From Actinomycetota bacterium (GTDB taxonomy: Bacteria > Actinomycetota > Humimicrobiia > Humimicrobiales > Humimicrobiaceae), in NCBI GenBank assembly GCA_023475715.1, contig JAMCVO010000048.1, positions 1 through 14,358 of the forward strand: DNA of 14,358 nt, written 5' to 3'. The notes under the pieces were generated by a model. It was not told where the DNA came from and did no database searches. It worked only from the letters and a program-made list of their open reading frames with translations. Positions 1 to 7,181 of the stretch are shown here, in pieces. Each line of letters starts with the position of its first letter. Positions within the stretch are counted from its first letter, which is position 1. A program made the translations under genes and the position numbers.

Positions 1-1
1 G

Positions 2-211
2 GCAAAAGTATCAGGTCCTATACCATTACCAAATAAGAAAAATGTGTATTGCGTTATCAGGTCGCCTCATGTTGATAAGGATTCAAGGGAGCATTTTGAA
101 ATAAGGGTACACAAAAGACTTATAGATATAATAGATCCTACACCCAAAACAGTAGACTTGCTTATGAGGTTAAGTCTTCCTGCGGGTGTGGATATAGAGA
201 TTAAATCTTAA
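2..211 (+). CDS. rpsJ: 30S ribosomal protein S10, 5'-truncated
   Basis: This is the C-terminal 69 residues of S10, running off the left edge of the window. About the first third of the usual ~102-residue protein is missing. S10 sits in the head of the small subunit; in many bacteria it also works with NusB in antitermination. Recognition rests on the conserved family stretches [41 protein letters not shown] and the C-terminal [10 protein letters not shown]. The stop is TAA at 209-211. In most bacteria rpsJ is the first gene of the S10 operon and the rest follow within a few tens of bases. Here 112 non-coding bases separate it from rplC, and they contain a likely promoter. The gene is certain; its start lies outside the window. 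Confidence 0.97.
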   Translation, partial: AKVSGPIPLPNKKNVYCVIRSPHVDKDSREHFEIRVHKRLIDIIDPTPKTVDLLMRLSLPAGVDIEIKS

Positions 212-238
212 AAAATATTTAATTGTTTGCTTTTTATA

Positions 239-267
239 TTGAAAGATTGAAATATAAAATATATAAT
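239..267 (+). promoter_or_regulatory. sigma-70 type promoter upstream of rplC
   Basis: A -35 hexamer TTGAAA (239-244) and a perfect -10 hexamer TATAAT (262-267) are separated by exactly 17 bases. The region upstream (205-238) is A/T-rich, like an UP element. Transcription would start near 274, giving a leader of about 50 bases before the rplC ATG at 324. This is a sequence match only. In AT-rich DNA chance matches occur, but consensus spacing in the longest gap of the cluster makes it credible as an internal promoter that supplies rplC onward independently of rpsJ. Confidence 0.6.
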
Positions 268-275
268 ATGACTTT

Positions 276-301
276 TTGATTTTCAATGTTGATTTTCAAT
301 A
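276..301 (+). repeat. 13-bp tandem repeat in rplC leader
   Basis: Two adjacent 13-base copies, TTGATTTTCAATG (276-288) and TTGATTTTCAATA (289-301), differ only in the last base. They lie between the predicted transcription start and the rplC start, so they would form most of the leader RNA. Each copy holds TTTCAA, which can pair with TTGAAA at 307-312, just ahead of the weak rplC ribosome binding site GTGGTG (313-318). Two mutually exclusive short stems are therefore possible. The stems are only 6 bp and A/U-rich, so a regulatory function is speculative. Confidence 0.55.
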
Positions 302-323
302 TTGTTTTGAAAGTGGTGTAAAA

Positions 324-947
324 ATGGTAAAAGCTATATATGGGAAAAAGGTTGGTTCAACCCAAGTTTTTAATAATGCTGGAAATGCAATTTTTATTAC
401 AGCAATTGAGGCCCAGCCTTGCGTTATTGTCCAGGTAAAAGATGCTGCCAATGATGGATATAATGCATTAAAAGTAGGCTTTGGTCCGATAAAGGAAAAA
501 AAGGTGACCAATCCTATCAAAGGTATTTTTGAAAAAGGCAAGATACCCCCAAAAAAATACTTGAAAGAAATAAGGTTTGATAATTTTGAAAAAGATTATA
601 AGTGCGGTGATCAGATAGATCTCCAGATATTTAAAGTTGGAGACAAAGTAAAGATTACCGGTAATTCAAAAGGCAAAGGTTTTGCAGGAGTTATAGAAAG
701 ACACAATTTCCACAGAGGTCCTGTATCTCACGGTTCTCACAATATCAGAAAGCCTGGTTCTGCCGGAATGTGTGCTTCACCTTCAAGAGTTGCAAAAGGC
801 AAAAAAATGCCTGGAAGATTGGGAGGCAAAAGAGTCACGATACCCCCCACAGAAATTATAGATATAATACAGGACCAGAATTTGATTCTTGTTAAGGGCA
901 GCGTTCCTGGTCCTTCAGGTAATCTGCTGTTTATAAAAAAAATATAG
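324..947 (+). CDS. rplC: 50S ribosomal protein L3
   Basis: This is L3, 207 residues, an early assembly protein of the large subunit that binds near the 3' end of 23S rRNA with an extension reaching toward the peptidyl-transferase centre. Diagnostic stretches are the N-terminal AIYGKKVGSTQVF, the central GNSKGKGFAGVIERHNF (about residues 112-128) and SHGSHNIRKPGSAG, then MPGRLGGKRVT near the C-terminus. The frame is open back to a TTG at 276, but I chose ATG 324: family members begin right before AIYGKK, and 276 falls at the predicted transcription start. The ribosome binding site is weak (GTGGTG, 313-318). The usual glycine-methionine pair in KKVGMTQ is KKVGSTQ here, a small deviation. L3 leads the block that continues into rplD 24 bases downstream. 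Confidence 0.97.
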   Translation: MVKAIYGKKVGSTQVFNNAGNAIFITAIEAQPCVIVQVKDAANDGYNALKVGFGPIKEKKVTNPIKGIFEKGKIPPKKYLKEIRFDNFEKDYKCGDQIDLQIFKVGDKVKITGNSKGKGFAGVIERHNFHRGPVSHGSHNIRKPGSAGMCASPSRVAKGKKMPGRLGGKRVTIPPTEIIDIIQDQNLILVKGSVPGPSGNLLFIKKI

Positions 948-971
948 GTAGTTTTTAACCAGGGAGCAACG

Positions 972-1610
972 ATGGTAAGTTTGAATATAATAGATTTGGA
1001 AGGTAAAGAAAAAGAAAAAATAAATATTTCCGATGAAATTGTAAAGCAGGACAGTAATGAAGAAATCCTTTACCAGGAGGTAAAGAGATTCCTGGCAACC
1101 CAAAGGGCTGGTACTCACAGCACAAAAGGCCGAAGCGAAGTTTCCGGAGGCGGCAAAAAGCCATGGAGGCAAAAAGGTACAGGAAATGCCAGAGCAGGTT
1201 CGAACAGGTCTCCTCTTTGGAGAGGCGGAGGGATAATATTCGGACCCAAACCAAGAGATTATTCATTTAAGCTTAATAAAAAAGTCATCAGAAAATCGAA
1301 ATTTATTGCTATCTCTGAAAAGTTTAAAAATAAAAAAATAATCGTTGTAGAGGATATGACGTTTGAGAGCCCTAAGACCAAAAAAGCTCAGGAAATACTG
1401 AAAAATTTAAAAGTTGCAGAAAAAAAAGTTTTACTGGTTCTGGAAAATTTGAATAATAATACTGCAAAATCATTTAAGAATATTGAAAGTGTTTTAATTT
1501 CAAGCTCTAAAGGATTAAGCACTTATAATATCTTGGTTGCTGATTATTTAATGTTTACTAAAAATTCATTATTAGAATTTATCAAGGGGTTGGGTAATGA
1601 AAGATCCTAG
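972..1610 (+). CDS. rplD: 50S ribosomal protein L4
   Basis: This is L4, 212 residues, near the family's usual length. It is a large-subunit protein whose long loop lines the polypeptide exit tunnel. The loop is recognisable at about residues 43-100, with RAGTHSTKGRSEVSGGGKKP, WRQKGTGNARAGSNRSPLWRGG and the following GPKPRDYSFKLNKK. The C-terminal globular half (about 110-205) has the alternating strand/helix pattern of the family. The start is ATG 972 with AGGGAG at 961-966, five bases upstream. The end overlaps rplW by 14 bases, so the two are probably translationally coupled. In E. coli L4 represses its own operon through the leader upstream of rpsJ. That leader is not in this window, and I see no copy of the E. 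coli structure before rplC. Confidence 0.97.
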   Translation: MVSLNIIDLEGKEKEKINISDEIVKQDSNEEILYQEVKRFLATQRAGTHSTKGRSEVSGGGKKPWRQKGTGNARAGSNRSPLWRGGGIIFGPKPRDYSFKLNKKVIRKSKFIAISEKFKNKKIIVVEDMTFESPKTKKAQEILKNLKVAEKKVLLVLENLNNNTAKSFKNIESVLISSSKGLSTYNILVADYLMFTKNSLLEFIKGLGNERS

Positions 1611-1887
1611 AGATATTATTATTTCACCTATAGTTTCCGAAAAAAGTTATGCTGCCGCCCAAAATAAGCAGTATTCTTTTTTTATCGACTTCAGGGTTGA
1701 TAAAGGTGAAGTTAAGAAAGCAATTGAAAAGATTTTTAATGTTAAAGTATTGAGTGTGAATACCATAAATGTTAAGTCAAAACCCAAAAGGATAGGCAAA
1801 TCTTCGGGCAGAAACTCAAAAAAGAAAAAAGCTATTGTAACTCTCAACAAAAAGGATAAAATAGACTTTTTTGAATCAACGACCTAA
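1597..1887 (+). CDS. rplW: 50S ribosomal protein L23
   Basis: This is L23, 96 residues, typical length. It sits at the mouth of the exit tunnel and docks trigger factor, SRP and the Sec machinery. The conserved N-terminal signature is DIIISPIVSEKSY, followed by YSFFIDFRVDKGEVKKAIEKIF and VKVLSVNTINVKSKPKRIG, the RNA-binding beta hairpin. The lysine-rich RNSKKKKAIVTL follows at about residues 74-85. The start is ATG 1597 with AAGGGG at 1584-1589 inside the end of rplD; the first 14 bases are shared with rplD in another frame. A 34-base gap precedes rplB. The family assignment is secure. Confidence 0.96.
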   Translation: MKDPRDIIISPIVSEKSYAAAQNKQYSFFIDFRVDKGEVKKAIEKIFNVKVLSVNTINVKSKPKRIGKSSGRNSKKKKAIVTLNKKDKIDFFESTT

Positions 1888-1921
1888 CTTGGGCAGGATA
1901 ACATAGTTTCGGAGGTAAAAA

Positions 1922-2752
1922 TTGGCGTTAAAAAAATATAAACCGGTATCTCCCGGCAGGAGATTTGCGACCGTATCAGATTTTTCAATTCTGACAAAAA
2001 AGGAACCTGAGAAATCACTTACTGGTACTCTGAATAAAAAAGGCGGAAGAAATAATAACGGCCGTGTAACGACAAGACATATAGGCGGAGGACATAAGAG
2101 ACTTTACAGGATGGTTGATTTTAAACGCTTGAAGGATAATGTGCCTGCAAAAGTTATTGCCATGGAATACGATCCGAACAGAAGCGCAAGAATTGCTCTT
2201 ATTCAGTATATGGATGGAGAAAAAAGCTATATAGTTGCACCTTCGGATTTGAAGATTGGCAGTACGGTAGTTTCAGGTGAAAGAGTTGATATAGTTTCAG
2301 GTAACTGCCTTCCGCTTGCGAATATTCCTGTAGGTACGATTGTTCATAATATTGAACTTAAACCAGGCAAAGGTGCAGAAATTGCAAGATCTGCCGGAAG
2401 CGCTGCACAGATACTCGCAAAAGAAGGTAAATACGCACAGATAAAATTACCTTCAAATGAAGTCAGATTTATTGATATAAATTGCAGGGCCTGTATTGGC
2501 CAGGTTGGAAATACGGATCATGGAATTATTAATCTTGGCAAAGCAGGAAGAAACAGATGGCTCGGTGTCAGACCAAGCGTAAGAGGAACTGCAATGAACC
2601 CGCATGATCATCCGCATGGCGGCGGCGAAGGCAAGAATAAAACTGCTGGCAGAAATCCTGTTACTCCATGGGGGAAACCAACTCTTGGATATAAAACCAG
2701 GAAAAAGAATAAAGCAAGCAATAAATTTATTATTAAAAGAAGAAAAAAATAA
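1922..2752 (+). CDS. rplB: 50S ribosomal protein L2
   Basis: This is L2, 276 residues, normal length. It is the most conserved large-subunit protein; it supports subunit joining and the peptidyl-transferase centre. The N-terminal [15 protein letters not shown] is followed by the OB and SH3-like RNA-binding domains, with [17 protein letters not shown] and [20 protein letters not shown]. The C-terminal tail carries the near-invariant [19 protein letters not shown], which includes the histidine implicated in peptidyl-transferase function. The start is TTG 1922, chosen because GGAGG (1911-1915) lies six bases upstream and the product then begins [11 protein letters not shown] as in the family. 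There is no competing ATG. It is followed 29 bases later by rpsS. Confidence 0.98.
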   Translation: MALKKYKPVSPGRRFATVSDFSILTKKEPEKSLTGTLNKKGGRNNNGRVTTRHIGGGHKRLYRMVDFKRLKDNVPAKVIAMEYDPNRSARIALIQYMDGEKSYIVAPSDLKIGSTVVSGERVDIVSGNCLPLANIPVGTIVHNIELKPGKGAEIARSAGSAAQILAKEGKYAQIKLPSNEVRFIDINCRACIGQVGNTDHGIINLGKAGRNRWLGVRPSVRGTAMNPHDHPHGGGEGKNKTAGRNPVTPWGKPTLGYKTRKKNKASNKFIIKRRKK

Positions 2753-2781
2753 GTTTACAAGAATTTTTATGGGAGGAAATA

Positions 2782-3081
2782 ATGTCCAGGTCTCTAAAAA
2801 AAGGGCCGTTTGTTGATGAAAAGCTTTTAGAACAAATAAAAAAATTAAATGAAACCAGCAATAAAAAAATTATAAAAACCTGGTCCCGCAGCTCTACGAT
2901 ATTTCCTGAAATGGTCAGTCATACCATAGCAGTTCACGATGGCAAAAGGCATGTGCCGGTTTTTGTATCAGAATCTATGGTAGGGCATAAGCTTGGTGAA
3001 TTTGCTCCGACAAGGTCCATAAGACCTCATGTTTATAAGGGCAAAAGCGAAAAAACAGCTTCAGTCAAGAAAAAAGAGTAA
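2782..3081 (+). CDS. rpsS: 30S ribosomal protein S19
   Basis: This is S19, 99 residues. It forms a complex with S13 in the small-subunit head and contacts the A-site tRNA and bridge B1a region. The whole family core is visible: [16 protein letters not shown], the [20 protein letters not shown] segment, and [17 protein letters not shown]. The tail after residue 85 is short and lysine-rich ([13 protein letters not shown]), within the range of the family. The start is ATG 2782, five bases after GGGAGG (2771-2776). A 32-base gap leads to rplV. Confidence 0.98.
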   Translation: MSRSLKKGPFVDEKLLEQIKKLNETSNKKIIKTWSRSSTIFPEMVSHTIAVHDGKRHVPVFVSESMVGHKLGEFAPTRSIRPHVYKGKSEKTASVKKKE

Positions 3082-3113
3082 CAAGAAAGGTAAAGTAAAA
3101 GAGGGAGCATATT

Positions 3114-3641
3114 TTGGAAGCAAAAGCAGTTGAAAAATATTTAATGATGTCGCCAAGGAAAGTAAAATATATTATTGATATGGTTAAAGATAAAAAAGTT
3201 GAAGAAGCAATGGATATATTGACATTTACACCCAGACAAGCAGCAGGGGCAGTCAAGAAAGCCATCCAAAGTGCTTCTGCAAATGCAGTAGAAAATTTTA
3301 AAGAGTATAAGGTTGACCAGGAAGATTTATTTATTAAGGAAATATTTGTTACAGAAGGTCCGACTCTTAAGAGGTTTAAACCAAGAGCAAGAGGGAAAGC
3401 AGACAGAATTTTGAAAAGGACCTCGCATATAACGGTATTTGTTACTGATGGCAAGGATAAGGCTATTGTAGAAAAAGAAAGAGCTGCTAAGAAGAAAGCT
3501 GCTAAAGGAAAGGTTGCTGAGGAAAAAGTTACTAAGAAAAAAGTTGCTAAGGAAAAAGTTGCAGAAGAAAAGGCAGCTAAGGTAAGCACCGGTAAAAGAA
3601 AAGTCACCGGTAAAACCGTAAAAAAGGAGGCTAAAGGTTAA
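3114..3641 (+). CDS. rplV: 50S ribosomal protein L22 with long basic C-terminal tail
   Basis: L22 binds several domains of 23S rRNA, and its beta hairpin lines the exit tunnel opposite L4. The core is residues 1 to about 112, with [16 protein letters not shown] at the start and the hairpin [19 protein letters not shown] (about 81-99), then TSHITVFV. The family usually ends near there at 110-115 residues. This protein continues to 175 with a low-complexity tail in which about a third of the residues are lysine, built from repeats such as [11 protein letters not shown] and [11 protein letters not shown]. Tails of this kind occur in some bacterial L22s, including actinobacterial ones, and likely bind rRNA on the surface. 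The start is TTG 3114 with GAGGGAG (3101-3107) six bases before. The stop TAA shares its last A with the rpsC ATG. Confidence 0.96.
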   Translation: MEAKAVEKYLMMSPRKVKYIIDMVKDKKVEEAMDILTFTPRQAAGAVKKAIQSASANAVENFKEYKVDQEDLFIKEIFVTEGPTLKRFKPRARGKADRILKRTSHITVFVTDGKDKAIVEKERAAKKKAAKGKVAEEKVTKKKVAKEKVAEEKAAKVSTGKRKVTGKTVKKEAKG

Positions 3642-4333
3642 TGGGTCAAAAAGTTAATCCTAACGGGCTAAGGTTGGGGATAAATAAAGATTGGCAGTCA
3701 AGATGGTTTGCTACTAAAGATTATGCTAAATTTTTACTTGAAGATATAAAAATACGAAAAGTACTTTATGAGCAGCTTGCAAATGCAGGTATTTCAAAGA
3801 TAGAAATCGAACGAACCGCAGAAGAAATTAAGGTAGATTTATTTACTTCAAAGCCAGGAGTAGTAATAGGTAAAAGGGGCACAAATATCAACGATATCAG
3901 ATTAATGATTCAGAAGGAAGTAAGTAAAAATATACAGTTAAATATTATTGAAGTTAAGAAACCCGAAATAATAGCAAAACTTGTTGCAGAAGCTATAGCC
4001 TCCCAGCTTGTAGGGAGAGTGAGTTTCAGAAAAGCTATGAAAAAATCAGTTTCTTTAGCTCTTAAAGCAGGAGCAAAAGGGATAAGGGTCCAGTGTGCAG
4101 GCAGATTAGGCGGCGCTGAAATGGCAAGGACAGAATGGTATAGGGAAGGAAGAGTACCGCTTCACACATTGCGTGCTGATATTGATTATGGTTTCGCAGA
4201 AGCTAATACTACTTTCGGTAAAATTGGAGTTAAAGTCTGGGTTTATCTGGGTGATGTGCTGCTTGATAAGGCAGAGATTGAAGAAAAAAGGAAAGAAGTA
4301 AGAATAGATAGCAAAGATAAAAGCGAAGTCTGA
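3641..4333 (+). CDS. rpsC: 30S ribosomal protein S3
   Basis: This is S3, 230 residues. It lies at the mRNA entry channel of the small subunit and takes part in helicase activity there. The N-terminal [24 protein letters not shown] is strongly conserved. A KH type 2 domain follows with the GxxG loop VIGKRG (about 75-80). The C-terminal S3 domain (about 118-200) carries [44 protein letters not shown] and VKVWVY. The start is ATG 3641, which overlaps the rplV stop by one base. Its AAGGAGG (3624-3630) lies inside the rplV tail, so re-initiation after rplV is likely. The final ~15 residues are a charged, unconserved tail. Confidence 0.98.
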   Translation: MGQKVNPNGLRLGINKDWQSRWFATKDYAKFLLEDIKIRKVLYEQLANAGISKIEIERTAEEIKVDLFTSKPGVVIGKRGTNINDIRLMIQKEVSKNIQLNIIEVKKPEIIAKLVAEAIASQLVGRVSFRKAMKKSVSLALKAGAKGIRVQCAGRLGGAEMARTEWYREGRVPLHTLRADIDYGFAEANTTFGKIGVKVWVYLGDVLLDKAEIEEKRKEVRIDSKDKSEV

Positions 4334-4349
4334 AGATTAGGAGTTTATT

Positions 4350-4766
4350 ATGTCACCGATGTTAATGCCTAAAAGGGTAAAACACAGAAAAGAGCAAAGA
4401 GGTAGAATGAAGGGTTTGTCAAAAGGCGGCAAGAAACTGGCTTATGGTGAATACGGCCTTCAAGCTCTCGAACCAGGCTGGATTACCAGCAAACAGATTG
4501 AATCTGCAAGAGTTGCTCTGACCCGTTACATAAAGAGAGGCGGCAAGGTTTGGATAAATGTATTCCCTCATAAACCTGTTACAAAAAAACCTGCAGAAAC
4601 GAGACAGGGCGGAGGAAAGGGAGCCCCAGAGCTATGGGTTGCAGTTGTTAAGCCCGGTAAAATAATGTTCGAAATTTCCGGAGTTCATCTGGATGTTGCA
4701 AAAGAAGCCATAAGACTTGCGTCTCACAAGCTTCCGATTAAAACTAAATTCCTTTATGAAGAATAA
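4350..4766 (+). CDS. rplP: 50S ribosomal protein L16
   Basis: This is L16, 138 residues. It binds near the A-site and the central protuberance and helps place tRNA. Family stretches are [39 protein letters not shown], the [18 protein letters not shown] segment and [17 protein letters not shown]. At residues 85-90 the motif usually written RMGxGKG reads RQGGGKG, so a normally conserved methionine is glutamine. The start ATG 4350 gives three extra residues (MSP) before the usual MLMPKR. I kept it because AGGAG (4339-4343) is six bases away, against 15 for the ATG at 4359. rpmC follows after an 18-base gap. Confidence 0.97.
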   Translation: MSPMLMPKRVKHRKEQRGRMKGLSKGGKKLAYGEYGLQALEPGWITSKQIESARVALTRYIKRGGKVWINVFPHKPVTKKPAETRQGGGKGAPELWVAVVKPGKIMFEISGVHLDVAKEAIRLASHKLPIKTKFLYEE

Positions 4767-4784
4767 TTACTTTAGGTGATATGA

Positions 4785-4979
4785 ATGAAAATGAAAGAAA
4801 TTAATGAAAAAACAAAAGAAGAGCTCCAGTCAAAATTAACCGAGGTTAAAAAAAATCTTTTTGCAATTAAATTTAAAAAAGCAACAGGCCAGCTCGAGAA
4901 TTATATGATGATTCATAATTTGAAGAAAGACATTGCAAAAATAAATACATTGATTAGAGAAAAAGAGCTTGGTAAATAG
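4785..4979 (+). CDS. rpmC: 50S ribosomal protein L29
   Basis: This is L29, 64 residues, a small two-helix protein beside L23 at the exit tunnel and part of the docking surface for targeting factors. The sequence shows the antiparallel helical pair with the family pattern EINEKTKEELQSKLTEVKKN, then LFAIKFKKATGQLENYMMIH and a second helix LKKDIAKINTLIREKE. The start is ATG 4785, five bases after AGGTGA (4774-4779). The ATG at 4781 is in another frame, and the ATG at 4791 (M3) remains a minor alternative. It lies between rplP and rpsQ in the standard S10-operon order. Confidence 0.95.
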   Translation: MKMKEINEKTKEELQSKLTEVKKNLFAIKFKKATGQLENYMMIHNLKKDIAKINTLIREKELGK

Positions 4980-4994
4980 TTAAGGGGGACATTG

Positions 4995-5255
4995 TTGGAA
5001 AGAGGAAAAAGAAAAATAAGGACAGGAATAGTTGTTAGCGACAAGATGGATAAGACTATTTCGATAGCAATTGAATCTTATTATGAGCACCCTTTGTATA
5101 AGAAGATATTGAAAAAGATTAAAAAGTTGAAAGCAGACGATCCTGGCGGTAAATGCAAGGCTGGAGATATCGTAAAGATTGTTGAAACCAGACCACTCAG
5201 CAAAACCAAAAGATGGAGAGTTCTGGAAGTAGTAAAAAAAGCGCCAAAAATTTAG
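4995..5255 (+). CDS. rpsQ: 30S ribosomal protein S17
   Basis: This is S17, 86 residues, an OB-fold protein that binds helices in the 5' domain of 16S rRNA early in assembly. Recognisable family segments are [30 protein letters not shown], and the C-terminal [20 protein letters not shown]. Two TTG codons are back to back at 4992 and 4995. I chose 4995 because the run of G at 4984-4988 is then six bases upstream, the spacing used by neighbouring genes, while 4992 leaves only three. Choosing 4992 adds one residue. This gene closes the S10 block; rplN follows 17 bases later with no terminator, so the blocks are probably co-transcribed. Confidence 0.95.
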   Translation: MERGKRKIRTGIVVSDKMDKTISIAIESYYEHPLYKKILKKIKKLKADDPGGKCKAGDIVKIVETRPLSKTKRWRVLEVVKKAPKI

Positions 5256-5272
5256 TAGAGAAGGGTTTAGAA

Positions 5273-5641
5273 ATGATTCAATCTTATACTAGAGTTAATG
5301 TTGCGGATAATACAGGGGCGAAAGTGCTCATGTGTATTACTGTATTGGGTGGTTCTAAAAGGAAATATGCTCGAATTGGAGATATTTTTACTGCAACAGT
5401 TAAGGTTGCTAACCCTGGTGGAGTTGTTAAAAAAAGTGATGTTGTAAAGGCAGTTCTTGTAAGATCCAAAAAAGAGTACAGAAGAAAAGACGGTTCTTAT
5501 ATAAGGTTTGATGAAAATGCAGCAGTTATTATCGATGTTGCCAACAATCCCAGAGGCACAAGAATATTTGGTCCTGTTGCAAGAGAGCTTAGAGAAAAGA
5601 ATTTTATGAAAATTATTTCTTTGTCACCTGAGGTAGTTTGA
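5273..5641 (+). CDS. rplN: 50S ribosomal protein L14
   Basis: This is L14, 122 residues, exactly the usual family length. It lies at the subunit interface, forms bridges with 16S rRNA and is the binding site of the silencing factor RsfS. The family text is nearly unbroken: [70 protein letters not shown] and [16 protein letters not shown]. The frame stays open back into the end of rpsQ (to 5213), but ATG 5273 gives the canonical N-terminus and has AAGGG (5261-5265) seven bases upstream. It opens the spc block; no promoter or terminator is visible in the 17-base gap before it. Confidence 0.98.
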   Translation: MIQSYTRVNVADNTGAKVLMCITVLGGSKRKYARIGDIFTATVKVANPGGVVKKSDVVKAVLVRSKKEYRRKDGSYIRFDENAAVIIDVANNPRGTRIFGPVARELREKNFMKIISLSPEVV

Positions 5642-5674
5642 TATTAAGTCCATTAGGCAGGAGTTTTGATAAAC

Positions 5675-5986
5675 ATGTTAAAAGTAAAGAAAAATGACAA
5701 AATAAAAGTATTGCAGGGCAAGGATAGAGGGAAAACCGGTAAAGTTTTAAGAATTGAGCCTTCAAAAAACAGGCTATACGTTGAAGGTATTAATATAATT
5801 AAAAGACATACCAGAAAAAAAAGCCAGAACCAACCGGGTGGTATAATAAGCAAGGAAGGTCCGCTTGATATTTCAAATGTTGCAGTGGTTTGTCCTAACT
5901 GCAGCAAAACAACAACGATAGGTTGCGAATTAAAAGATTCCGGCGATAAAGTAAGAGTATGTAAAAAATGTGGAGGACAGTTTTAA
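5675..5986 (+). CDS. rplX: 50S ribosomal protein L24, zinc-ribbon form
   Basis: This is L24, 103 residues, one of the assembly-initiator proteins of the large subunit. The KOW motif is at about residues 5-38 ([20 protein letters not shown]). It is followed by [14 protein letters not shown] and [18 protein letters not shown]. The C-terminal part carries two cysteine pairs, CPNC (73-76) and CKKC (96-99), the zinc-binding form of L24 seen in several bacterial phyla. ATG 5675 matches the usual N-terminus. A TTG at 5666 would add three residues but lies only two bases after CAGGAG (5658-5663), against 11 for the ATG. The stop TAA overlaps the rplE ATG by one base. Confidence 0.96.
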   Translation: MLKVKKNDKIKVLQGKDRGKTGKVLRIEPSKNRLYVEGINIIKRHTRKKSQNQPGGIISKEGPLDISNVAVVCPNCSKTTTIGCELKDSGDKVRVCKKCGGQF

Positions 5987-6528
5987 TGAATCCAAGGCTA
6001 AAAGAGAAGTATGATAAAAATATAGTCCCTGAAATAATGAAGGAATTAAAGTTTAAAAGCATAATGCAGGTGCCAAAGCTGAAGAAAATTACTATAAATA
6101 TAGGAGTGGGCACTGCTACACAGAATCCCAAAGATTTGGAAGGTGCCGTAATTGATTTAACAAAAATTGCTGCGCAGAAACCAGTAATAACAAAAGCGAA
6201 GAAATCTATTGCAAGCTTTAAAATCAGACAAGGTAATTCAATAGGCTGCATGGTGACTCTAAGAGGCAACAGGATGTATGAATTTCTTGACAGGCTTCTT
6301 AGTATTGCTATACCAAGAATCAGGGATTTTAGGGGGCTTTCCCGTAAAAGTTTTGATGGCCTTGGGAACTATACCATGGGTATCAGAGAACAGTTGATAT
6401 TTCCCGAGATTGAATATGATACGGTAACAAGCGTAAGAGGTATGAATATAACATTTATCGTTTCTGCAAAAAACGACAATGAAGCGCTTGTGTTATTAGA
6501 AAAATTTGGCTTTCCTTTTAGGAAATAA
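5986..6528 (+). CDS. rplE: 50S ribosomal protein L5
   Basis: This is L5, 180 residues, standard length. It binds 5S rRNA in the central protuberance and contacts the P-site tRNA. The N-terminal [17 protein letters not shown] is followed by [14 protein letters not shown], then [53 protein letters not shown] and the closing [11 protein letters not shown]. The frame is open to 5968, but ATG 5986 gives the family start. It has GGAGG (5972-5976) nine bases upstream, inside the last codons of rplX. The one-base overlap with rplX suggests coupled translation. Confidence 0.98.
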   Translation: MNPRLKEKYDKNIVPEIMKELKFKSIMQVPKLKKITINIGVGTATQNPKDLEGAVIDLTKIAAQKPVITKAKKSIASFKIRQGNSIGCMVTLRGNRMYEFLDRLLSIAIPRIRDFRGLSRKSFDGLGNYTMGIREQLIFPEIEYDTVTSVRGMNITFIVSAKNDNEALVLLEKFGFPFRK

Positions 6529-6554
6529 TTAGGTTTGAAACAGGAGGATTTTGA

Positions 6555-6740
6555 TTGGCTAAAAAATCACTTATAGCTAAACAGAGTAGAGCACCAAAGT
6601 ATCAAGTCAGATCTTATCACAGATGCAACAGATGCGGAAGATCAAGAGCTTATTATAGAAAATTTGGTTTGTGCAGGATTTGTTTAAGGCAAATGGCTCA
6701 CGAAGGGAAAATTCCTGGGCTTACTAAGTCCAGTTGGTAA
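6555..6740 (+). CDS. rpsN: 30S ribosomal protein S14, zinc-binding type
   Basis: This is S14 in its short zinc-binding (type Z) form, 61 residues. It lies in the small-subunit head near S3 and S10. The four ligands are C24, C27, C40 and C43 in [20 protein letters not shown], preceded by [18 protein letters not shown] and ended by [11 protein letters not shown]. The start is TTG 6555 with GGAGG (6543-6547) seven bases upstream; another TTG at 6551 is in the wrong frame. Many bacteria carry a second, zinc-free S14 used under zinc limitation. Whether this genome does cannot be told from the window. rpsH follows after 12 bases. Confidence 0.98.
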   Translation: MAKKSLIAKQSRAPKYQVRSYHRCNRCGRSRAYYRKFGLCRICLRQMAHEGKIPGLTKSSW

Positions 6741-6752
6741 AAAGGAGGATAA

Positions 6753-7154
6753 ATGTCTGTTACTGATCCGATTTCGGATATGTTGACAAGGGTTAGAAAT
6801 GCCAGCAAAGCCAGGCTGGACACTGCCGTTATACCGTCTTCTAAACTTAAGGCAGAAATTGCTAAAATTTTATTTGAAGAAGGTTATATAAATAGTTTTG
6901 AAGTCAGCGATGGTGGAAATATAAATGGTATTCTTAAAATATACCTTAAATATGGCAAGGATAAAAAAGGTGTTATTGAAGGGCTTAAAAGAATCAGCAA
7001 GCCTGGTTTGAGGGTATATGCAGAAAAAGAAAAAATCCCGAGAGTTCTGGGGGGCTTGGGAACTGTTATTATTTCTACGTCACAAGGTATAATGACAGGC
7101 AAAAAAGCAAAAAAGCTAGGTATTGGCGGAGAAGTAATTTGTTATATTTGGTAG
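6753..7154 (+). CDS. rpsH: 30S ribosomal protein S8
   Basis: This is S8, 133 residues, a primary binder of the central domain of 16S rRNA. The N-terminal domain begins [20 protein letters not shown] and includes [20 protein letters not shown]. The C-terminal domain ends with the family's [20 protein letters not shown]. The start is ATG 6753 with a strong AAGGAGG (6742-6748). In E. coli S8 represses the spc operon by binding an rRNA-like structure at the start of the L5 gene. I did not find an obvious copy of that structure here by eye. It is followed by rplF after 27 bases. Confidence 0.97.
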   Translation: MSVTDPISDMLTRVRNASKARLDTAVIPSSKLKAEIAKILFEEGYINSFEVSDGGNINGILKIYLKYGKDKKGVIEGLKRISKPGLRVYAEKEKIPRVLGGLGTVIISTSQGIMTGKKAKKLGIGGEVICYIW

Positions 7155-7181
7155 AAGGATTTTTTAAAGAGGGGGCTTAAA

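Noticed and set aside
276..323. A 16-codon upstream extension of L3 beginning at TTG 276
   Set aside because: It adds residues unlike any L3 N-terminus, coincides with the predicted transcription start, and lacks a Shine-Dalgarno sequence. ATG 324 gives the family start.
2604..2816. A plus-strand open frame spanning the end of rplB and the start of rpsS
   Set aside because: It is out of frame with two certain ribosomal genes, and its translation shows no family features.
3065..3607. A 180-residue open frame on the minus strand opposite rplV
   Set aside because: It is the antisense of the lysine-rich L22 tail; its composition is low-complexity and it has no recognisable domain. Overlap with a certain gene makes it a shadow.
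5213..5272. A 20-residue N-terminal extension of L14 reaching into rpsQ
   Set aside because: L14 is 122 residues from ATG 5273, matching the family exactly, and the extension is rpsQ coding sequence in another frame.
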